Source of the DNA: Cereibacter_A azotoformans
Lineage (GTDB): Bacteria; Pseudomonadota; Alphaproteobacteria; Rhodobacterales; Rhodobacteraceae
Direction: 5' to 3' (one strand)
NCBI RefSeq assembly: GCF_003050905.1
Contig: NZ_QAOT01000013.1
Length of the DNA: 64,000 nucleotides
The notes beneath the pieces are model-generated. The model did no database searches and was not told the DNA's origin. It saw nothing but the letters and a program-made list of their open reading frames with translations. Position numbers and translations under genes: made by a program. Of this stretch, positions 16,874 through 25,930 are shown in pieces. The first letter of the stretch is position 1. Every line of letters begins with the position of its first letter.

Positions 16874-19228
16874 TCAGCCCTGACCGTGCCCCAGCGCCGC
16901 ACGTTCGACCGACGCGGGCGCCGCCAGAGCCTCGACCTCGGGGGGGAGGGTCAGCTGCGGCGCGTCCGTCGGGCGCCCGAAGAGATAGCCCTGGAAGGTC
17001 CGGCACCCCTTGGCCCGCAGCCAGGCAAACTGCGCGGTCGTTTCGACACCTTCGGCCACCAGCGCCACGCCCAGGCCCGAGGCGAGGCCGATGATCCCTT
17101 CGAGAATCGTCCGGTTCGCCTTCGACTCCGACAGCCCGCCGAGGAAGCTCCGGTCGATCTTGAGCACGTCCACCGGCAGGTCCCGCAGATAGCTGAGCGA
17201 GGAGAAGCCGGTGCCGAAGTCATCGAGCGCGATCGACAGGCCCAGGGACCGCAGATCCATCATGGTGGCCCGTGCGAGGCCGAGGTTCGACAGCAGCGTG
17301 CCCTCGGTCACCTCAAGCTCGACGCGGGTCGGATCGACCCCGGTCTCGGCCAGAACCTCGCGCACCATCTGCCCGAACTCGTCCGAGAGGAACTGGGCCG
17401 AGCTGATGTTGATCGACAGCCGCAGGTGGCGCCGCTCGGGATCGTCGGCCCAGCGGGCCAGCTCCAGCGCCGCGGCGCGCAGGACCCAGCGGTCGATGTC
17501 GCGGATGAACCCGGTTTCCTCGGCGAAGGGGATGAAGGCCACGGGCGACAGCAGGCCGCGCACCGGATGCTGCCAGCGGATCAGCGCCTCCTGCCCGACC
17601 ACCTCGAGGCCGCCGTCGCCCAGCCGGACCATCGGCTCGAAGAAGATGCGGAACTCGTCGCGCCGGATCGCCTCGCGCAATTCCTGCGCGAGCGCGACGC
17701 GCCCGACCATGTCCTGCTCCATGTCGGGGCGGTAGGCGCAGGCGCGGTCGCCACCGGCGGCCTTGGCGGCCATGACCGCCAGATCGACGCCCTTCAGCAG
17801 GCCCTCGACCGTGTCCTCGGCCGTGATGGCGGCGAGGCCGATCGAGACGGTGATCTCGATGGTGAGCCCATCGACCACAAGCGGCTTGCGCAACTCGGTG
17901 AGCACACGCTCGGCCGAGACCTCGGCGGCGGCCACGGCGCTGGCGGGATCGGGGTGGCTCTCGCTGCAGGTGAGCACGAACTCGTCGGCCGAGATCCGCC
18001 CCAGATCGCAGCCGTCGTGCCGCAGATCCTCGAGCCGCGCGGCCAGAGCCTGAAGCACCCGGTCGCCCAGCCAGTGCCCGCGGGTGCCGTTCACCTGCCG
18101 CATCCCGTCGATGTCGATGTAGAGCAGGGCCAGTGAGGAGTTTTCCCGCGCGCAGATCTGCAGGCAGTCGCGCAGCACCTCGACCACGCCGCGGCGGTTG
18201 TAGAGCCCGGTCAGCGGATCGAAGAAGGCGAGCTGATGCGCCTCGGCCAGCGCGGTCCGTAGCGCGCTGTCGGCCGACACCTGGCCGGTGACATCATCCA
18301 CCGTCGCCACGACGCGCACTCCGCCGCCGCCATCGCCGCCCGCGACCGGCGCGGCATTGACCGACAGGATACGCTGGCGCCCGTCGGCGCCGATCAGCAC
18401 ATGATGGAGCCCGCGCAGAGCATGACCTTCCGCCATCGCCTGCCGGACCGGCATCGCCTCGGGCGCAAGCGGTTCGCCGTCGCGCGACAGCAGCCGGCAG
18501 CCGATGCCTTCCAGTGTGCATCCCCGCAGCGCCTTGGGCTCTGTCCCCAGCAGGCCCGCGGCTTCCTCGTTGGCAAAGACGATCCGGGCTTCGCCGTCGA
18601 AGGCGATGATGGCCGAGTTGCTGGTGCGCAGGATCGCCTCGAGCAACATACGGTCGTCCTGAAGCGCCTGCAGGGACAGGGCGTGACGTCCCTCGTGGTC
18701 ACGCCGTTCGGCCGCGGCCAGCATCGCCTCGACCAGCGACCGCAGAACGGCGAGATCCTCGGGCGGCAGACCGGGCCCCTGGGATCGCCAGCCCAGCAGG
18801 AGGTTGCCCGCAAGCGCCTCCTGCCGCAGCGCCGGTATCGCCACGACCGACCGCAGGCCCGCCGCTTCGAGCTGCGCGCGCAGCGCCGCATCCCCCGCAT
18901 CGGCGCGGTCGCGAAGCACCAGGGGCGTCTCTCCGACGGGCAGGGCCAGACCTGTTCGGGGTGCGTCCGCGGAAGGATCGCGCGCCCAGTGGTGGCATGT
19001 CTCCAGATCGCCGCCCGGAACGGCACGGCAGAACTGCGCCACATCCGCACCGCAGCTCAGGGCCACATGCGCCAGCGCCTCCTGGATCCCGGCCGGATCG
19101 TCCGACCGCAGCAGCCGGCCCATCAGGTCGATGAGGTCCAATGCCGCGGGGCTGGCATGAAACTTGCCGTTCCCGGTCGAGGAAACGACCGTCGGCACCC
19201 ATGATCCACCCTGTCCCTTGCCCGTCAT
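16874..19228 (-). CDS. GAF-PAS-GGDEF(degenerate)-EAL c-di-GMP phosphodiesterase
   Basis: The 784-residue protein has a GAF-like domain (about 30-175), a PAS domain (about 190-315), a GGDEF domain (about 330-500) and an EAL domain (about 510-765). The GGDEF active site reads SADEF at residues 413-417, so cyclase activity is unlikely. The EAL domain keeps E547-A-L and the later catalytic motifs SINISS, ELEVTEG, LDDFGTGFSS, VLKIDRSF, VAEGVET and FQGYLFG, so c-di-GMP hydrolysis is predicted. It has no membrane segment. It lies beside the cellulose synthase operon, whose BcsA binds c-di-GMP, and probably lowers cellulose output in response to a GAF or PAS signal. Confidence 0.9.
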   Translation of the reverse strand: MTGKGQGGSWVPTVVSSTGNGKFHASPAALDLIDLMGRLLRSDDPAGIQEALAHVALSCGADVAQFCRAVPGGDLETCHHWARDPSADAPRTGLALPVGETPLVLRDRADAGDAALRAQLEAAGLRSVVAIPALRQEALAGNLLLGWRSQGPGLPPEDLAVLRSLVEAMLAAAERRDHEGRHALSLQALQDDRMLLEAILRTSNSAIIAFDGEARIVFANEEAAGLLGTEPKALRGCTLEGIGCRLLSRDGEPLAPEAMPVRQAMAEGHALRGLHHVLIGADGRQRILSVNAAPVAGGDGGGGVRVVATVDDVTGQVSADSALRTALAEAHQLAFFDPLTGLYNRRGVVEVLRDCLQICARENSSLALLYIDIDGMRQVNGTRGHWLGDRVLQALAARLEDLRHDGCDLGRISADEFVLTCSESHPDPASAVAAAEVSAERVLTELRKPLVVDGLTIEITVSIGLAAITAEDTVEGLLKGVDLAVMAAKAAGGDRACAYRPDMEQDMVGRVALAQELREAIRRDEFRIFFEPMVRLGDGGLEVVGQEALIRWQHPVRGLLSPVAFIPFAEETGFIRDIDRWVLRAAALELARWADDPERRHLRLSINISSAQFLSDEFGQMVREVLAETGVDPTRVELEVTEGTLLSNLGLARATMMDLRSLGLSIALDDFGTGFSSLSYLRDLPVDVLKIDRSFLGGLSESKANRTILEGIIGLASGLGVALVAEGVETTAQFAWLRAKGCRTFQGYLFGRPTDAPQLTLPPEVEALAAPASVERAALGHGQG

Positions 19229-19618
19229 CGATCGGCTTCGTCTTCTGTTCAGGCGGGGAGGGACCCGACCGTGGTTTCAACCTAGAGCACAGCCGAAGGC
19301 ACTGTCAAACCGTTAGGGGAGAGCCCCTCTGGCGAGGGCCGGTCAGATCAGATCGAGAAGGTCTTCAAGGTCCTCAACATATTGCGCCGGCTTGGCAAGG
19401 AAGTCACCACCATTCTCCATTTCGAATGGGTCATGCGCGCCGGAGGCCTGTATTTCTGGCGTTACACCTCCTTAAGGATGCAGTGCTACAACAGTCAGGG
19501 AATTCCGGTGGGCTCGTTTTGATAAAAAGTAGCGACAAAGGACGAGGAATGCGATGCAGATCGCTTGAGTCCTCCCGTCGGGGAAGGTCGCGATCGGATC
19601 TGCTGTGACGGAGCAAGG
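19229..19618. other. Intergenic region upstream of the bcs operon
   Basis: These 390 bases separate the divergent phosphodiesterase gene and the bcs operon. The DNA is less GC-rich than its surroundings, especially 19480-19550, and must hold both promoters. It also holds a possible minus-strand small ORF, described separately, and a hairpin AGGGG-AGAG-CCCCT at 19315-19328. Confidence 0.6.
19343..19462 (-). other. Possible small ORF without a standard start codon
   Basis: A minus-strand frame reads ...HDPFEMENGGDFLAKPAQYV and ends in DLEDLLDLI before TGA at 19343. It has coding-like composition, is strongly acidic, and has no counterpart I recognise. A very strong Shine-Dalgarno (AAGGAGG, 19473-19467) precedes it, but the codons at the right distance are ACG (19462) and neighbours, not ATG, GTG or TTG. 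The first in-frame ATG (19420) would give 25 residues without a clear ribosome binding site. A five-pair hairpin (19328-19315) lies 14 bases after the stop. It could be a real small gene with a rare start, or a mutated one. Confidence 0.35.
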
Positions 19619-20299
19619 ATGACACAGGCTTGCACTTTTCGCGCCTCGCTGAGGCCCGCATTTCTGCTCGGGGCGGCTCTTCTGGCGATCGCCGGCTGTC
19701 AGGAAACGTCGATCCCCGGGCGGCCGGCCCTCTCCATCCGCGAGGAGACGGCGCAGTTCCTCAGCGTGCCGGACAGCCGCCGCTGGGTCGCGGTGCCCGG
19801 CGCACTTCTGGTGCAGGAGCGTGATCTCGGGGGCGATGTGGAGCAGCGCATCGCGTTGCCCAACGCCACGACGCTCGAGGGCGACAACATGATGCTTCTG
19901 CGCGCCCGAGTCGCCGCGGGCCCGGTGCTGCCGCGGCTGCAGCTTGCCTCCTTCGCCGATGCCGAGGGCCGGCTGCCCGCGCCCTTCGGCCGGGCCAGCG
20001 AAAGCGCGCTCAACACGCGCGAGGACGCGCTCGGCTCCGTCGTCTATGCGGAGCGGCGGATGGGTGTGGATACGGTCTGCGTGCTGGCGATGCGGCGGAT
20101 GCCGCCCACCGCGCGGCCGCTGCCCCCGCAGACCGAGGCGCTGGACGTGATGATGCGCAACTGCGCCCGCGGCGGACCCGACGAGGCGCTGCGACCGATC
20201 GACGCCGCAAGCCTCGGCTTCGCGTCGCCCGTGCCCGAGGCCGCAACGGCCACCGGCAGCCGCCGCAACCTCTCGCCTCTTGCCGCCCCCACCCAGTGA
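19619..20299 (+). CDS. Putative cellulose biosynthesis lipoprotein, BcsN-like
   Basis: The 226-residue protein starts with a lipoprotein signal whose lipobox is LAIAGC near residues 22-27. The rest has no transmembrane segment and ends in a low-complexity Ala/Pro tail. Position as first gene before bcsA, lipoprotein signal and size match BcsN of alphaproteobacterial cellulose operons, whose role is not known. The ATG at 19619 is chosen because it starts the signal peptide. The assignment to BcsN is from context and general resemblance. Confidence 0.6.
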   Translation: MTQACTFRASLRPAFLLGAALLAIAGCQETSIPGRPALSIREETAQFLSVPDSRRWVAVPGALLVQERDLGGDVEQRIALPNATTLEGDNMMLLRARVAAGPVLPRLQLASFADAEGRLPAPFGRASESALNTREDALGSVVYAERRMGVDTVCVLAMRRMPPTARPLPPQTEALDVMMRNCARGGPDEALRPIDAASLGFASPVPEAATATGSRRNLSPLAAPTQ

Positions 20300-20331
20300 G
20301 CCACCGCCTTGACCCTGCCGGAGACCCGCCC

Positions 20332-22698
20332 ATGACCGACCGAACCGCGGCCCGCGCCCGAAGCCGTGTCCTGCCGCTGTTCCTGTTCCTCATGTGGGCG
20401 GCGCTGCTTGTGCCCTTCGCGCTGCTGGCCGCGGCGCCCGTGGCTCCCTCGGCGCAGGGCCTCATCGCGCTGTCGGCGGTGCTCCTCGTGGCCGTCCTCA
20501 AGCCCTTTGCCAGCCATATGGTGCCGCGGTTCCTGCTGCTGTCGGCCGCCTCGATGCTGGTGATGCGCTACTGGTTCTGGCGCCTGTTCGAGACCCTGCC
20601 ACCGCCCGCGCTCGACCCGTCCTTCGTCTTCGCGATGCTCCTCTTCGCGGTCGAGACCTTCTCGATCGGCATCTTCTTCCTGAACGGCTTTCTCAGCGCC
20701 GATCCGACCGACCGCCCCTTTCCGCCCCAGGTGCAGCCCGAGGATCTGCCGACGGTGGACATCCTCGTGCCCTCCTACAACGAGCCGGCCGACATGCTGA
20801 GCGTGACGCTCTCCGCGGCCAAGAACATGATCTACCCGTCGCGGCTGCGCACGGTGGTGCTCTGCGACGACGGCGGAACGGACCAGCGCTGCCTTTCGCC
20901 CGATCCCGAGATCGCCCGGCAGGCGCAGGAGCGGCGGCGGGAACTCCAGCAGCTCTGCCGGGAACTGGGGGTGGTCTATTCCACGCGCGAGCGCAACGAA
21001 CATGCCAAGGCCGGCAACATGTCGGCCGCGCTCGAGCGGCTGAAGGGCGACCTTGTCGTGGTCTTCGACGCCGACCATGTGCCCAGCCGCGACTTTCTTG
21101 CTCGCACGGTGGGCTATTTCGTCGAGGATCCGAAGCTGTTCCTCGTCCAGACGCCGCACTTCTTCATCAATCCCGATCCGATCCAGCGCAACCTCGCGCT
21201 CGGCGACGATTGCCCGCCCGAGAACGAGATGTTCTACGCCAAGATCCACCGCGGGCTCGACCGGTGGGGCGGGGCCTTCTTCTGCGGCTCGGCCGCGGTC
21301 CTGCGGCGCCGTGCGCTGGACGACGTGGGGGGCTTTGCCGGCGAGACCATCACGGAGGATGCCGAAACCGCGCTCGAGATCCACGCGCGCGGCTGGAAGA
21401 GCCTCTATATCGACCGGGCGATGATCGCGGGGCTGCAGCCGGAAACCTTCGCCTCCTTCATCCAGCAGCGGGGCCGCTGGGCCACCGGGATGATGCAGAT
21501 GCTCCGGCTCAAGAACCCGCTCTTCCGGCCCGGGCTCGGGATCGCGCAGCGCCTGTGCTACCTCAACTCTATGAGCTTCTGGTTCTTCCCGCTGGTGCGC
21601 ATGACCTTCCTGATCGCGCCGCTCATTTATCTCTTCTTCGGCGTGCAGGTGTTCGTGGCCACCTTCGAGGAGGTGCTGGCCTACATGCCTGGTTACCTTG
21701 CGGTAAGCTTTCTCGTGCAGAATGCGCTCTTCTCGCGGCAGAGATGGCCGCTCGTCTCGGAGGTCTATGAGGTGGCGCAGGCGCCCTATCTCTCCCGCGC
21801 CGTGATCGGCACGCTGCTGCGCCCGCGCGGGGCCCGCTTCGCCGTGACCGCCAAGGACGAGACGCTGAGCGAGAACTACATCTCGCCGATCTACCGGCCC
21901 CTGCTGCTGACCTTCCTGCTCTGCGCGGCGGGGGTGGCGGCAAGCCTCGTGCGTTGGGTCGCCTTCCCCGGCGACCGGTCCGTGCTTCTCGTCGTGGGCG
22001 GCTGGGCCCTGTTCAACTTCGTGCTTGTGGGCTTCGCCCTGCGCGCCGTGGCCGAAAAGCAGCAACGGCGCACCGCGCCGCGTGTCCATATGGAGGTGCC
22101 GGCCGAAGCCCAGTTGCCCGCCTTCGGCAACCGGCCGCTTGCGGCCACGGTTCTGGATGCCTCGACGCGGGGCGTCCGGCTGCTGCTGCGTCTGCCGGGG
22201 TCGGGCGATCCGCGGCCTGCGATCGAGCCGGGTGGCATGATCCAGTTCCAGCCGAAGTTCCCCGATGCACCGCAACTCGAGCGCATGGTGCGGGGCCGGA
22301 TCCGATCGGCGCGGCGGGACGGAGGGACGGTTATGATCGGCATGGTGTTCGAGGCCGATCAGCCGATCGCGGTCCGCGAGACGGTGGCCTACCTGATCTT
22401 CGGCGAAAGCGCCCACTGGCGCACGATGCGCGAGGCGACCTCGCAGCCGATGGGTCTCCTGCGCGGCCTCGGCCGCATCCTGTGGAAGGCTGTTGCCAGC
22501 CTGCCCAGCACGGCGGGCGACTTCCTGGCCGAGCCGGCAAGGCGGAAACGGCGCCGGGAAGAGCCGGTGGAGCGTCAGGCGCATCTTCTGGCCTTCGGCA
22601 CCGACTTCGCCACCGAGGCGGACTGGCAGGATGATCTGCTCGACCCGACATCGCAGGTGGCGCCCCGGCCCGGCACCGTCGCATGGGGGGCAAACTGA
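20332..22698 (+). CDS. bcsA: Cellulose synthase catalytic subunit BcsA
   Basis: The 788-residue inner-membrane enzyme polymerises UDP-glucose into cellulose and threads the chain across the membrane. The GT2 motifs are DDG at 179-181, DAD at 246-248, TED at 341-343 and QRGRW at 379-383; the gating loop is FAVTAK at 503-508. The PilZ domain follows, with R580-x3-R584 and D609-x-S611-x2-G614, so c-di-GMP activation is expected. These positions coincide with those of the crystallised R. sphaeroides BcsA. Transmembrane helices flank the catalytic domain. The ATG at 20332 follows GGAGACC; an earlier in-frame ATG at 20296 is not preferred. Overlaps bcsB at TGATG. Confidence 0.97.
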   Translation: MTDRTAARARSRVLPLFLFLMWAALLVPFALLAAAPVAPSAQGLIALSAVLLVAVLKPFASHMVPRFLLLSAASMLVMRYWFWRLFETLPPPALDPSFVFAMLLFAVETFSIGIFFLNGFLSADPTDRPFPPQVQPEDLPTVDILVPSYNEPADMLSVTLSAAKNMIYPSRLRTVVLCDDGGTDQRCLSPDPEIARQAQERRRELQQLCRELGVVYSTRERNEHAKAGNMSAALERLKGDLVVVFDADHVPSRDFLARTVGYFVEDPKLFLVQTPHFFINPDPIQRNLALGDDCPPENEMFYAKIHRGLDRWGGAFFCGSAAVLRRRALDDVGGFAGETITEDAETALEIHARGWKSLYIDRAMIAGLQPETFASFIQQRGRWATGMMQMLRLKNPLFRPGLGIAQRLCYLNSMSFWFFPLVRMTFLIAPLIYLFFGVQVFVATFEEVLAYMPGYLAVSFLVQNALFSRQRWPLVSEVYEVAQAPYLSRAVIGTLLRPRGARFAVTAKDETLSENYISPIYRPLLLTFLLCAAGVAASLVRWVAFPGDRSVLLVVGGWALFNFVLVGFALRAVAEKQQRRTAPRVHMEVPAEAQLPAFGNRPLAATVLDASTRGVRLLLRLPGSGDPRPAIEPGGMIQFQPKFPDAPQLERMVRGRIRSARRDGGTVMIGMVFEADQPIAVRETVAYLIFGESAHWRTMREATSQPMGLLRGLGRILWKAVASLPSTAGDFLAEPARRKRRREEPVERQAHLLAFGTDFATEADWQDDLLDPTSQVAPRPGTVAWGAN

Positions 22699-24863
22699 TG
22701 CGAGCGCCGCTTCTGGCCTGCCTTCTCCTCGCGGTGCCGCTGCAGGCTTCGCGGGCGCAGGAGGCGCCCATGATCGTGATCGAAGGGCTCACGCCCGAGG
22801 AACAGGCGCAGCCAGCCCCGGCCGCCACGCCAGAGCCCGTGGCACCGTGGCTCCTGCCTCTGCGCCCGGTGCTCGAGACGGTGCAGCCCGGCCGGGTTCT
22901 GCGGATCCAGGGTCAGCAGGCGCAGGCCGAGTTCCGCCTGTTCCTGCCGCAAGAGGCGCTGGGCGGAACCCTCACGCTTGCGCAGCGCAGCAGCATCGAC
23001 GTGCTGCCCGAGGCCTCTCGGATCGTGGTGCGCCTGAATGGTGCCGAGATCGGCAGTTTCGAGCCGCGCCAGTTCGGCGCGCTCGGTGCGGTCGAGATGC
23101 CGCTGGGCACGGCCGCCCGGGCCGGGGACAATCTCGTGACGATCGAGGCCCAGCACCGCCACCGGATCTACTGCGGCGCCGACGCCGAGTTCAACCTCTG
23201 GACCGACATCGACCTGAGCCAGAGCGGCCTTGCCATGGCCGGCCCCGCGCTGGGCACCGGGTCGAACGCCTTCATCGGGGCCCTGACCGCGCAGGCGGCC
23301 TCGGGCCGCCCGATCGAGATCCGTGCCGCCGAAACGCCGGACGCAGACATCCTGCGCGAGCTTGCGCAGGTGTTGGGTCGGCCGCTGCCCGACGAGGCGC
23401 TGCCGATCGCGCTGGCCAGGCCCTGGACGACCAGCGCGGGCAGGTCGTTTGCGCGTGTGACGCTGCTTGGTTCGGATACGGATCGCGCCACCATCCGGCG
23501 CGGTGGCGACGGCGCCCTCGTGCTCGTGATCGAGCATCAGGCCGGTGCTGCGCCCCGGCTCGCGCTGGTGGAAGAGCTGCTTCAGGACGACGCCGCCCTC
23601 CCGCCGCCGGTGCTGCCGCAGGTGCCGCCGGGGCAGACCACGACGCTTGCGGCGCTCGGCGTGCCCACGATCGTCACCGAGGAGCGGTATTTCTACCGCA
23701 AGCTGGACTTCCGCCTGCCCGATGACTGGCTGCTGCTGGCCAGCCAGAAGGCGCGCATCGGCATTGACTACGGCTTTGCAGAGGGGCTGGCCGAGGGCGC
23801 GCTGCTTCTCGTGAAGGTCAATGGCACGACCGTGCGGATGCTGCCGCTCGACCGCGAGGCGGCTCCGCAGAAGCCGCGGCTCGAGATCCCGTTTCCGGCC
23901 CGGCTGCTGCGGCCCGGCGCGAACCGGCTCGCGTTCGAGGCGATCATTCCGGGCAACCCGCCGGACGAGCCCTGTCCGGCCGGGCAGGGAGAATTGCTTG
24001 CGGTTCTGGACACGACCGACCTGACGGTGCCGCCCTCGCCCCGGATGCGGATGGCGGACATGGCGCAGGATCTCGCGCAGGTCTCGCCGGAGGCCGTGCA
24101 ACCCGCCACGCCCGAGGGGCTGGCACGCGCGCTGCCCTTCATGTCTGCCTTCCGCGATGCGGCAGGGGGCGGACAGGTGCGGATGACGGTGGCGGGGATC
24201 CACGATCTGGGCCGGATGCCGCTGGCAGAGGAAGGTCTCACGCCGCGGCTTCTGGCCATGGCCCTGCTGCCCTCCAGCGCGATGCGTCTGGATCTTCCAG
24301 AGGTGCCGGCGGCCGACGCGGGCGCGGATCCGCTCTCTCCGTTGGGCGCCGCACCGGGAGAGAGGACGATGCCGGCGTTGGTCGAGTCGAACTGGCTTGA
24401 CCGGGCGCGTGCCTTCACGCTGGCGACGCTCGAGCCGGCGCTCGACGGGATGCGCCGCCTCGCGCGGCCGGGCGATGGAGAGCTGACCGAGTGGTTTGCC
24501 GCGCGCAAGGGCATCGCCATGCTGCTGTCGCCCGAGCCCGGCCATCTCTGGGTGGTGCTCGGGCCCGGCGCGGAGCCTGCGAAGGTCGCCACGGCGCTGG
24601 CCGTGGCCGTGCATTCGCCCGTGGGGCCGCGGGGGCAGGTGTCGCTTCTGGCTGAGGATGGCAGCTGGTCGAGCTGGTCCGCTCCGGGGCTGATGCCACA
24701 ACTGGAAGAACCTGTGAGCCTCTCGAATGTGCGCAGCGTCGTGGGCAACGTGGCCTCGGCCCGCCCGCCGCTGCTGCTCGGGGGGATGCTGGGGCTCGCC
24801 TGGATCAGCGCCGCCATCGCGGTGGCCTTCGTGTTGCGCACCCGCGCGAGGAGCCGGTCATGA
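22698..24863 (+). CDS. bcsB: Cellulose synthase periplasmic subunit BcsB
   Basis: The 721-residue protein has an N-terminal Sec signal (cleavage near SRAQE), a long periplasmic part made of carbohydrate-binding and flavodoxin-like domains, and a single C-terminal transmembrane helix (about 693-713) ending in RTRARSRS. BcsB is required with BcsA for synthesis and guides the polymer in the periplasm. It is coupled to bcsA upstream (TGATG) and to the endoglucanase gene downstream (ATGA). Confidence 0.95.
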   Translation: MRAPLLACLLLAVPLQASRAQEAPMIVIEGLTPEEQAQPAPAATPEPVAPWLLPLRPVLETVQPGRVLRIQGQQAQAEFRLFLPQEALGGTLTLAQRSSIDVLPEASRIVVRLNGAEIGSFEPRQFGALGAVEMPLGTAARAGDNLVTIEAQHRHRIYCGADAEFNLWTDIDLSQSGLAMAGPALGTGSNAFIGALTAQAASGRPIEIRAAETPDADILRELAQVLGRPLPDEALPIALARPWTTSAGRSFARVTLLGSDTDRATIRRGGDGALVLVIEHQAGAAPRLALVEELLQDDAALPPPVLPQVPPGQTTTLAALGVPTIVTEERYFYRKLDFRLPDDWLLLASQKARIGIDYGFAEGLAEGALLLVKVNGTTVRMLPLDREAAPQKPRLEIPFPARLLRPGANRLAFEAIIPGNPPDEPCPAGQGELLAVLDTTDLTVPPSPRMRMADMAQDLAQVSPEAVQPATPEGLARALPFMSAFRDAAGGGQVRMTVAGIHDLGRMPLAEEGLTPRLLAMALLPSSAMRLDLPEVPAADAGADPLSPLGAAPGERTMPALVESNWLDRARAFTLATLEPALDGMRRLARPGDGELTEWFAARKGIAMLLSPEPGHLWVVLGPGAEPAKVATALAVAVHSPVGPRGQVSLLAEDGSWSSWSAPGLMPQLEEPVSLSNVRSVVGNVASARPPLLLGGMLGLAWISAAIAVAFVLRTRARSRS

Positions 24864-25930
24864 GACGTCGCACCCTTCTCCGGCTTGCCGCCGCCACGGC
24901 CCTTGCCTCTCCGGCGGGGCGGCTCCTGGCTCAGGAGGGCGGTGTGCTGCCGTCCGATCATCCGCTTCAGACCGCCTGGGAGAGCTGGAAGGCGGCCTTC
25001 CTGCTGCCGGCCGGCCGGATCGTCGATGGTCCGCAACAGAATGCCAGCCACTCCGAGGGGCAGGGGTATGGTGCGGCGCTGGCGGCCATCTTCGGCGACG
25101 AGGCGGCGCTGCGTCGCATCGTGGACTGGACCGAGACGAATCTCGCCCGCCGTGACGACAATCTGCTGAGCTGGCGCTGGCTGCCGGGCGTGACGCTCGC
25201 GGTGCCCGACGAGAACAACGCCACCGACGGCGACCTGTTCTACGGCTGGGGTCTTGCGCTTGCCGCCCAGCGGTTCGGCAACGCCGACCTTGCCAAACGC
25301 GCAACCGAGATCGCCCGCGCCATTGCGCTGCACTGTGTCCGTCCGCACCCGGATGGCTCCGAGCGGCTGGTGCTGCTGCCGGGCGCCACAGGGTTCGAGA
25401 CCGAGGAGGGGTTGGTGCTCAACCCGTCCTACTACATGCCGCGCGCCATGACCGAGCTTGCCGCCTTCAGCGGACAGGAGCGGCTGGCCCGTTGCGCGCA
25501 GGATGGCGCCCTCTGGATTGGCGGGCTCGGTCTCGCGCCGGACTGGGTGCTGGTGACGTCCACGGGGGATCTGCCGGCCAAGGGCCTGTCGGCGCACAGC
25601 GGCTATGATGCGATGCGCGTGCCGCTCTTCCTGCTCTGGTCCGGCCTTACGGCGAACCCCGCCCTTCGCCGCTTCATCGAGGTGCAGCGCGAGGCGGAAC
25701 CCGGAACCGGGACCCCCGTCGTCTTCGACCGCGACACCGGCGCCCTGCTTGAGAGGTCGGCGGATCCGGGTTTTGCCTCGGTGCCCGCTCTGGCGGACTG
25801 TGCGCTGTCCGGGCGGCCCGGGGCGGCCATCCCGCCGTTTGACGCGCGGCAGCCCTACTATCCCGCGACGCTGCATCTGATGACGCTCGTCGCACAAGTG
25901 GAAGGTTTTTCCGCATGCGCTCCGATCTGA
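24860..25930 (+). CDS. bcsZ: Periplasmic endoglucanase, glycosyl hydrolase family 8 (BcsZ-like)
   Basis: The 356-residue protein has an N-terminal export signal ending near RLLAQE at residue 26. GH8 features are the acid SEGQGYG (Glu66), NNATDGDLFYGWGLA (Asp123 and Asp125) and LNPSYYMPRA near residue 188. GH8 endo-beta-1,4-glucanases are standard members of cellulose operons and trim or release chains in the periplasm. It overlaps bcsB by four bases and the next gene by 16. Confidence 0.9.
   Translation: MRRRTLLRLAAATALASPAGRLLAQEGGVLPSDHPLQTAWESWKAAFLLPAGRIVDGPQQNASHSEGQGYGAALAAIFGDEAALRRIVDWTETNLARRDDNLLSWRWLPGVTLAVPDENNATDGDLFYGWGLALAAQRFGNADLAKRATEIARAIALHCVRPHPDGSERLVLLPGATGFETEEGLVLNPSYYMPRAMTELAAFSGQERLARCAQDGALWIGGLGLAPDWVLVTSTGDLPAKGLSAHSGYDAMRVPLFLLWSGLTANPALRRFIEVQREAEPGTGTPVVFDRDTGALLERSADPGFASVPALADCALSGRPGAAIPPFDARQPYYPATLHLMTLVAQVEGFSACAPI

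Noticed and set aside
16874..19228. Calling the long GGDEF-EAL protein an active diguanylate cyclase
   Set aside because: The GGDEF motif is SADEF, missing the glycines needed for GTP binding, while the EAL motifs are complete.
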